Shown in pieces: positions 6,595 to 10,812 of a DNA stretch of 10,812 bases. Position 1 is the stretch's first letter. Each line of letters opens with the position of its first letter. A model generated the notes under the pieces. The model was not told the DNA's origin, did no database searches, and saw nothing but the letters and a program-made list of their open reading frames with translations. Source of the DNA: Actinomycetota bacterium (GTDB taxonomy: Bacteria > Actinomycetota > Acidimicrobiia > Acidimicrobiales > UBA8592). The translations under genes were made by a program, and so were the position numbers. Location of the stretch: contig PAYW01000009.1 of NCBI GenBank assembly GCA_002715425.1, positions 124,259 to 135,070 of the forward strand, in the 5' to 3' direction.

Positions 6595-8382
6595 CTAATC
6601 ACCCAGTTTAAGGGCAGAAATGAAAGCTTCTTGAGGGACATCCACTCGCCCAATTGATTTCATCTTCTTTTTGCCTTCTTTCTGTTTTTTAAGCAACTTG
6701 TTCTTACGAGTCACATCACCACCGTAAAGTTTTGCAGTAACGTCTTTTCGATATGCTTTTACAGTTTCCCTAGCTATTATTTTGCTCGAAATAGCTGCTT
6801 GAATCGGCACATCAAACTGTTGTCGCGGTATCAGTTCCTTTAGTTTCTTACTCATCTGTTGTCCATATTCGTATGCCTTCGAGCGATGAACAATCGAGCT
6901 AAATGCGTCTACGGATTCTCCTTGGAGCAGGATATCTACTTTCACCAAATCCGATGCCGTATACCCATCATTGTCATAGTCCATGCTTGCATACCCCTGT
7001 GTGCGGCTTTTCATTTGATCAAAGAAATCCATCACAACTTCCGCTAATGGCATCCGGTACACTAACTCCACTCTTTCAGGAGATATGTACTCCATTTTTT
7101 CCATACTTCCTCTTCGTGTCTGGCATAAATCCATCAAAGATCCCGTATACGAGCTTGGGGTTATTATTGAAGCCCGAAGATACGGCTCTTCAATAGATTC
7201 GAGCAAGTTTTGTTGAGGGACATCACTGGGATTATCCACATGAATTACCTCGCCGTTGGAGAGCGTAATTCTGTATTCGACTGAAGGCGCAGTCGAAATC
7301 AAACTAAGGTCAAACTCTCTTTCTAACCTCTCCCGTACAATTTCCATGTGCAACAAACCTAGGAAACCGCATCGAAAGCCAAAACCAAGTGCTCCAGAAG
7401 TTTCAGGCTCGTATGTAAAGCTTGAGTCATTAAGTCGAAGTTTCTCCAAAGCATCCCGCAAACTCGGATATTCGTCGCCGTCGATTGGGTACAAGCCACT
7501 AAAAACCATTGGTTTGGGTTCACGGTAACCCTCTAAAGGTGTCTCTGCTTTAGTCTGGACTTCGGTGATTGTTTCACCAGCACGTGCATCTCCAACGTCC
7601 TTGATACCTGCGATAAGATAGCCAACTTCTCCAGCCGACAGCGTTTCAACAGGTGTAGAGTCTGGTTTTCGTATTCCTATCTCCTCGACACCAGACGATT
7701 TTCCCACTTGCATGAAATAAAGCTTGCTGTTAGAAGACAATTCTCCATTCATTACTCGAATCGAGCTCACGACTCCCCTGTATTGGTCATAATGACTATC
7801 GAAAATTAATGCTTGAAGAGGACTATCGATATTCCCGTTAGGCGGAGGCACCCGATCCACAACCCAATCTAGAAGTTCCGAAACGCCTTCACCAGTTTTT
7901 GCACTTAGCCGAAGGATTTCATCTGCAGGTATTCCGAGCACCTGCTCTATCTCACTAGCGCATGCTTCAGGTTCCGCTGCCGGAAGGTCAATCTTGTTTA
8001 GAGCAGCTACAATTTCTAAATCGTTCTCTAAAGCTAAGTATGTGTTGGCGAGAGTCTGTGCCTCTATGCCTTGTGCCGCATCCACGAGGAGGATTACGCC
8101 TTCGCAGGCCGCTAATGAACGAGAAACCTCATAACCAAAATCGACATGGCCTGGAGTGTCTATCAAATTTATTGTTATAGGTCCATGCTGAAGTGAAACG
8201 CTTTGTAGCTTTATCGTGATACCCCGTTCACGTTCGAGATCCATCGAATCTAAATACTGCTCCCTCATTTCGCGAGGGTCCACTGCTCCGCATATTTCCA
8301 ACATTCGATCAGCAAGGGTAGATTTTCCATGATCTATATGAGCGATTATCGCTATATTACGAATATTTGACTGTTGTATCAT
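6595..8382 (-). CDS. lepA: Elongation factor 4 (LepA), translational GTPase
   Basis: LepA/EF4 is a ribosome-associated GTPase linked to translation under stress and to 30S biogenesis. From ATG at 8382 the protein has 595 residues, the family's normal length. The G domain shows AHIDHGKST (14-22), GITI (54-57), DTPGHVDF (75-82), NKID (129-132) and SAKTGEGV (160-167). Then come the EF-G-like domains with the LepA signatures [13 protein letters not shown] and YKADVT-like [21 protein letters not shown]. The C-terminus [18 protein letters not shown] is diagnostic. A longer start at 8427 would add 15 residues unlike any LepA and lacks a ribosome site. The 8382 start matches the usual QSNIRN opening and follows a -10-like TACACT at leaderless distance. 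The gene is divergent from rpsT, a common lepA neighbour, and lies upstream of dnaJ on the same strand. Confidence 0.97.
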   Translation of the reverse strand: MIQQSNIRNIAIIAHIDHGKSTLADRMLEICGAVDPREMREQYLDSMDLERERGITIKLQSVSLQHGPITINLIDTPGHVDFGYEVSRSLAACEGVILLVDAAQGIEAQTLANTYLALENDLEIVAALNKIDLPAAEPEACASEIEQVLGIPADEILRLSAKTGEGVSELLDWVVDRVPPPNGNIDSPLQALIFDSHYDQYRGVVSSIRVMNGELSSNSKLYFMQVGKSSGVEEIGIRKPDSTPVETLSAGEVGYLIAGIKDVGDARAGETITEVQTKAETPLEGYREPKPMVFSGLYPIDGDEYPSLRDALEKLRLNDSSFTYEPETSGALGFGFRCGFLGLLHMEIVRERLEREFDLSLISTAPSVEYRITLSNGEVIHVDNPSDVPQQNLLESIEEPYLRASIITPSSYTGSLMDLCQTRRGSMEKMEYISPERVELVYRMPLAEVVMDFFDQMKSRTQGYASMDYDNDGYTASDLVKVDILLQGESVDAFSSIVHRSKAYEYGQQMSKKLKELIPRQQFDVPIQAAISSKIIARETVKAYRKDVTAKLYGGDVTRKNKLLKKQKEGKKKMKSIGRVDVPQEAFISALKLGD

Positions 8383-8495
8383 TACTTTTAGTGTATGTGT
8401 CGGATTTTTATGCTGCTTGGGTAGCATACGAGATAACTAGTGATCGTTGGTGCCTCTAGGGGTAACTTCTATTAATTCAATCTGAAGGTCGGGAA
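8383..8495. promoter_or_regulatory. Divergent lepA/rpsT intergenic region
   Basis: These 113 bases separate two outward-reading genes and must hold both promoters. For rpsT, a strong ribosome site GAAGG (8484-8488) lies seven bases before the ATG. TAACTT at 8463-8468 is a possible TANNNT -10, with no clear -35. For lepA, see the TACACT element. No strong palindrome or riboswitch-like fold was seen. Confidence 0.5.
8390..8395 (-). promoter_or_regulatory. Candidate -10 element for leaderless lepA mRNA
   Basis: On the - strand TACACT (TANNNT pattern) is followed by seven bases, AAAAGTA, and then the lepA ATG at 8382. Transcription would start at or one base before the start codon. No Shine-Dalgarno sequence lies in this gap, which fits a leaderless message and supports the 8382 start. 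A -35 hexamer is not obvious. Confidence 0.45.
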
Positions 8496-8756
8496 ATGGC
8501 AAACATCAAAAGTCAAATTAAACGTAACAGGCAAAATGAAAAACGCCGTGCCCGGAATAAAGCAATCCGGTCTGAAGTTAATTCCCGTGTGAAAAGCACC
8601 CTTAATTCCGCTGAGTCAGGTGAGAGCGACGAAGAAGCACTTCGAATTGCTATAAAGAAAATTGATAAGGCCGCAAGAAAGAATATTCTTCATAAGAATA
8701 CAGCTGCAAGGAAAAAAAGCCGATTAACCAAACGTTATAACGATCTAACTAGTTGA
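8496..8756 (+). CDS. rpsT: 30S ribosomal protein S20
   Basis: S20 is a primary 16S rRNA-binding protein of the small-subunit body. At 86 residues it has the normal length and the expected lysine/arginine-rich, fully helical composition. The N-terminus MANIKSQIKRNRQNEKRRARN is the family signature, and the C-terminal part holds IDKAARKNILHKNTAARKKSRL. It starts with ATG behind a good GAAGG ribosome site. It diverges from lepA and converges on holA, with one base (8757) between the two stop codons. No terminator is visible between them, so transcription of rpsT must run into holA antisense or stop within it. Confidence 0.98.
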   Translation: MANIKSQIKRNRQNEKRRARNKAIRSEVNSRVKSTLNSAESGESDEEALRIAIKKIDKAARKNILHKNTAARKKSRLTKRYNDLTS

Positions 8757-8757
8757 G

Positions 8758-9771
8758 CTAAACGAGATAGAGGTAAGAGAGCCTCGCAACCAGCACTTCA
8801 AGAATAACGTCTCCTCCTAGACCTGATTGGCCTCGTAAGGCTAGGTCGGCGTCAGATAAAAGACTGATCGCCTTCTTGGACTGAGAGTTCCCTAACTTTC
8901 GTGCGTCTTGAAGTGTTTTCCCCGCACGAAATGAAGATCCTTTATCACCCAAAACATTGGCAGCTTCTTCAGCGCTACGAATCTCCAAACCTGCAAGACG
9001 AAGAATACGACTGAAATGTCCGTGCAGGATGGCAAGAATCTGCATTTCATGGCGACCTCCGGACTGACGGAGTCTCTTGAGCTTCTGAAGTGCCTCGGCA
9101 GCGTTACCGCTCGCTATAGCATCTGTTAGTTCCCATGGAGGAACTCCCCCTGCTGACCCCAAATAGGGAACGGCATCTTCGAGCGTCACTAGAGTACCTT
9201 GACCAAAAACGGACTTCAAAGTTGTTAGAACACCTTGCACACTCGCCAGATCCTCTCCAGTATTCTCTGTAAGAGCTTGAATGGCAGCTTTATCCAATAG
9301 GACTCCGCTGTGTGCAACTTGATCTCGAATCCACGTTCCTGTTTTACGACCAACACGGGTGTCAATCACTTCGCCACTACGCTCGACTACTTCCAAAAGA
9401 GGTTTGGGAATTTGTCCTAAGCGTTGCTGACTAGGGCCCTTTTCCCAGACTAAGACTAGTCTTGTAGTCTCTAAAGGGTTCTCCAAATAATCTAACAAAG
9501 GTTCAATCATCTGCTTCTTTGAGAACGCCCCTAAGTGTCTACCGACAACTACTCGTGACCCAGTTAAAAAAGGAATAGTTTGTGCAGCTGAAAGCAACGC
9601 ATCCAATGAGTATTCTCCGCCCTCATCGCGATGATTGGATTCAGTTACTTCTTCAATTCCTAAATCTCGGCTTTCACCTTCAAGGAGTTGATCGGTTACG
9701 TCTTTAAGGGCATTTCCAATTAGGGTCGGATCATCCCCCCTAATTAAATACGCTGACGCAAAGTTAGCCAT
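8758..9771 (-). CDS. holA: DNA polymerase III delta subunit
   Basis: HolA is the clamp-loader subunit that opens the beta sliding clamp during DNA replication. The 337-residue protein has the family length and three-domain layout. An N-terminal AAA+-like fold without a working ATPase site begins ASAYLIRGDDPTLIGNAL and continues with LLSAAQTIPFLTGSRVVVGRH (~60-80) and LVLVW. A small lid follows with GRKTGTWIRDQV and LTENTGEDLASVQ (~150-180). The C-terminal collar has PPWELTDAIASGN, then HEMQILAILHGHFSRILRL and SDADLALRG...VLEVLVARLSYL, a closing segment much like that of actinobacterial HolA. The ATG at 9771 has no Shine-Dalgarno site. A TATCGT lies five bases upstream of it, so a leaderless mRNA is possible. 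It sits next to rpsT, a widespread pairing. The thioredoxin gene ends 42 bases upstream. Confidence 0.93.
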   Translation of the reverse strand: MANFASAYLIRGDDPTLIGNALKDVTDQLLEGESRDLGIEEVTESNHRDEGGEYSLDALLSAAQTIPFLTGSRVVVGRHLGAFSKKQMIEPLLDYLENPLETTRLVLVWEKGPSQQRLGQIPKPLLEVVERSGEVIDTRVGRKTGTWIRDQVAHSGVLLDKAAIQALTENTGEDLASVQGVLTTLKSVFGQGTLVTLEDAVPYLGSAGGVPPWELTDAIASGNAAEALQKLKRLRQSGGRHEMQILAILHGHFSRILRLAGLEIRSAEEAANVLGDKGSSFRAGKTLQDARKLGNSQSKKAISLLSDADLALRGQSGLGGDVILEVLVARLSYLYLV

Positions 9772-9813
9772 GATTAACGATACATCAGTTTCAAATGCTC
9801 AGAGGAAGAGGAG

Positions 9814-10515
9814 TTAGTATATTTCCCTAGATAATTTCTGACGATAAGTTTTCGTTTCACTATTTTCTGGGCCAAGAACATCCAGAAGATCTACAAATTC
9901 TTCGCGGGCATTTTCATCACTCTTGACGATTTTAAGCAGATTATCCAAACGCTCAAGTATTTCTGTTTCTGATCTATCTCCGGTTCGTGCTTGGGCTGAA
10001 ATGTGACGTGTCTCAGGTGATTCTGGGATTCTTTTTAAGAGATCAAGAGCTTCTTCGCTTCTACCATTCTCTACATAGATTTTTGCAAGCCGGATAACCG
10101 CTTCTTCATGGTCGGGGAAAGCTTGCAAAACCTCTTCAAGAGATTGCTCACTCCCCTCTTCTAGCAAGTTGGTGAGTATCTCATCTTGAGGATTTGGAAG
10201 AAGTCCTTCGATGAAGGTCTCTACTTCTGCTTCTCCTTTCGCCCCAACGAAGGCATCAATAACCTCTCCATTACTGATTCCGAATACGGCTGGAATGCTT
10301 TGGACTTGAAAACTTTGGGCAATCTGAGGGTTCTCGTCAATATTGACTTTGACCAAATCAACTTTACCTTCTGTGGTCCCGACAACTTTCTCAAGAATAG
10401 GCCCGAGCGCTTTACAAGGCTGACACCAGGGTGCCCATAAATCTACAACGACTGGGACTACTTTGGAGCGCTCCATAACGTCGACTGCGAAGGTTTCGTC
10501 TGTTACATCTTTCAA
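9814..10515 (-). CDS. Thioredoxin-TPR fusion protein (CnoX/YbbN-like), TTG start
   Basis: An N-terminal thioredoxin fold (1-110) carries the redox motif W30-C-Q-P-C34, where the common form is WCGPC, and the cis-proline in SIPAVFG (P75). It is followed by a helical C-terminal region of about 120 residues with TPR-like pairs (DHEEAVIRLAKIYVENGRSEEALDLLKRIP, 135-164). This layout matches CnoX/YbbN chaperedoxins, which hold unfolding proteins and pass them to chaperones. Both active-site cysteines are present, so disulfide exchange is likely, unlike E. coli YbbN, which has an atypical motif. The start is TTG at 10515, since the frame meets a stop at 10534-10536 with no ATG or GTG between. Family alignment also places the start here. 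A leader ORF ends across the start. holA follows on the same strand and tRNA-Ala precedes. The total length of 233 residues is short for the family. Confidence 0.88.
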   Translation of the reverse strand: MKDVTDETFAVDVMERSKVVPVVVDLWAPWCQPCKALGPILEKVVGTTEGKVDLVKVNIDENPQIAQSFQVQSIPAVFGISNGEVIDAFVGAKGEAEVETFIEGLLPNPQDEILTNLLEEGSEQSLEEVLQAFPDHEEAVIRLAKIYVENGRSEEALDLLKRIPESPETRHISAQARTGDRSETEILERLDNLLKIVKSDENAREEFVDLLDVLGPENSETKTYRQKLSREIY

Positions 10516-10556
10516 AACACTAAATACTTTCTCTTAGACTTTCTAAATTTACTCAT
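10512..10556 (-). CDS. Possible 14-codon basic leader ORF overlapping the thioredoxin start
   Basis: The frame reads MSKFRKSKRKYLVF and then TGA, behind a purine-rich GGGGAGAGA stretch (10557-10565). The spacing is rather short if GGAG is the ribosome site. The TGA (10512-10514) shares two bases with the TTG start of the thioredoxin gene (10513-10515), as TTGA. The peptide is very basic. The arrangement copies the one at dnaJ. It could make the weak TTG start dependent on reinitiation. Chance occurrence is possible. Confidence 0.35.
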   Translation of the reverse strand: MSKFRKSKRKYLVF

Positions 10557-10632
10557 TCTCTCCCCGTGCTGTCTCTAGCTTTCACCTCTTCAACTTTCAG
10601 AGAATACTTTTAGCACTTACTTTAAGTTTCTG

Positions 10633-10705
10633 TGGAGCTAAGGGGAATTGAACCCCTGACCTCTTCCATGCCATGGAAGCGCGCTACCAACTGCGCCAAT
10701 GCCCC
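10633..10705 (-). tRNA. tRNA-Ala (anticodon GGC)
   Basis: The - strand folds as a 73-base cloverleaf. The D arm is GCGC-AGTTGGTA-GCGC. The anticodon arm is CTTCC-ATGGCAT-GGAAG with anticodon GGC, reading GCC and GCU codons. The variable loop is AGGTC and the T arm AGGGG-TTCAATT-CCCCT. The alanine identity pair G3:U70 and A73 are present, as is the A32-U38 loop pair typical of tRNA-Ala(GGC). The acceptor stem pairs at positions 1-5 only: 6-67 is A:A and 7-66 is U:U, where homologues have two pairs. No CCA is encoded (the sequence after A73 is CA). The gene precedes the thioredoxin gene on the same strand. Confidence 0.93.
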
Positions 10706-10712
10706 AGAAACC

Positions 10713-10725
10713 CGCTCGTAGAGCG
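10713..10725. repeat. Short inverted repeat upstream of tRNA-Ala
   Basis: CGCTC-GTA-GAGCG is a perfect 5-base inverted repeat with a 3-base loop, seven bases before the tRNA 5' end. It could be part of the precursor leader or a weak terminator of an upstream - strand gene, though only a short T stretch follows. Its function is unknown. Confidence 0.3.
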
Positions 10726-10762
10726 AGTCTCAAGTATCTCCCGTCCCCGGGCGACTCGTAGA

Positions 10763-10790
10763 ACTTTAGCGGATCATGCCCCCTTTGCAA
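10763..10790 (-). promoter_or_regulatory. Candidate promoter for tRNA-Ala
   Basis: On the - strand TTGCAA (10785-10790) and TAAAGT (10763-10768) are 16 bases apart and resemble -35 and -10 hexamers. They would start transcription about 50 bases before the tRNA. The site overlaps a possible gene end, so it is tentative. Confidence 0.25.
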
Positions 10791-10812
10791 AATCGACGTC
10801 CACGGGCACCGG
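10774..10812 (-). CDS. Possible C-terminal end of an upstream gene (partial)
   Basis: Reading in from the right edge on the - strand, one frame gives PVPVDVDFAKGA and then TGA at 10774-10776. The stretch is visibly richer in G and C than the rest of the window and its third codon positions are mostly G or C. Twelve codons are too few to name a protein or to prove coding. The + strand frame from ATG at 10776 is also open to the edge (MPPLQNRRPRAP), but it has a poor ribosome site and an uncharacteristic composition. This is a weak call. Confidence 0.22.
   Translation of the reverse strand, partial: PVPVDVDFAKGA

Noticed and set aside
7256..7528. 90-residue + strand ORF opposite lepA, and similar antisense ORFs over dnaJ, gltA and the carboxyltransferase
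   Set aside because: They lie wholly within strongly conserved genes on the other strand, have no ribosome sites or recognisable motifs, and are shadows.
8383..8427. Longer lepA start adding 15 residues ([15 protein letters not shown])
   Set aside because: The extension does not resemble LepA N-termini, lacks a ribosome site, and covers the -10-like element that fits the start at 8382.
1..10812. Mobile elements, CRISPR arrays, phage genes or large repeats
   Set aside because: No transposase, integrase or cas-like protein, no regularly spaced repeat and no terminal inverted repeats were found on either strand.

Overview
The window is a dense, moderately AT-rich bacterial chromosome segment. 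Coding density is very high, gaps are short, and I see no insertion sequence, phage gene, CRISPR array or other clear sign of transfer. The best guess for the host is a free-living actinobacterium, possibly a marine Acidimicrobiia-like lineage. This rests on the gene neighbourhood holA-rpsT-lepA-dnaJ-rsmE, the style of the HolA C-terminus, PccB-type carboxyltransferase and thioredoxin-TPR proteins, and promoters shaped like TANNNT placed for leaderless mRNAs. A Chloroflexota host (SAR202/Dehalococcoidia-like) cannot be excluded by reading alone.

Left block (1-4725, all on the + strand). The 3' part of a mitochondrial-type aconitase gene is followed by a LysR-family regulator, a divergent and N-terminally short biotin-dependent carboxyltransferase (PccB/AccD family), and a complete citrate synthase. 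Two enzymes catalysing consecutive TCA steps (oxaloacetate + acetyl-CoA to citrate to isocitrate) therefore flank a regulator and an acyl-CoA carboxyltransferase paralogue. The three gaps here share CTATT/AATAG half-sites. The gap before lysR also holds a perfect ATC-N9-GAT (T-N11-A) palindrome, the classic LysR-box geometry. Together these suggest a small, possibly self-regulated central-carbon cluster.

Middle block (4739-8382, - strand). In transcription order it holds lepA, dnaJ and rsmE, which act in translation and proteostasis. The dnaJ and rsmE genes are coupled (TAA-G-ATG). A 12-codon leader ORF with its own ribosome binding site ends exactly across the dnaJ start codon (ATGA). The hrcA gene often found next to dnaJ in Gram-positive bacteria is absent. 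The lepA gene appears to start at the promoter itself, giving a leaderless mRNA.

Right block (8496-10812). rpsT (ribosomal protein S20) is on the + strand, divergent from lepA and convergent with holA with a single base between the stop codons. holA (DNA polymerase III delta subunit) and a thioredoxin-TPR gene with a TTG start are on the - strand. The thioredoxin start is also overlapped by a small leader ORF (TTGA). Upstream is tRNA-Ala(GGC) on the - strand, whose acceptor stem shows two adjacent mismatches. The last ~40 bases may hold the 3' end of a further - strand gene.

No clearly new multi-gene system is visible. The observations most worth checking are the eroded carboxyltransferase inside the TCA cluster, the shared CTATT-type palindromes, the two stop-overlapping leader ORFs before dnaJ and the thioredoxin gene, and the hairpin across the citrate synthase start codon.
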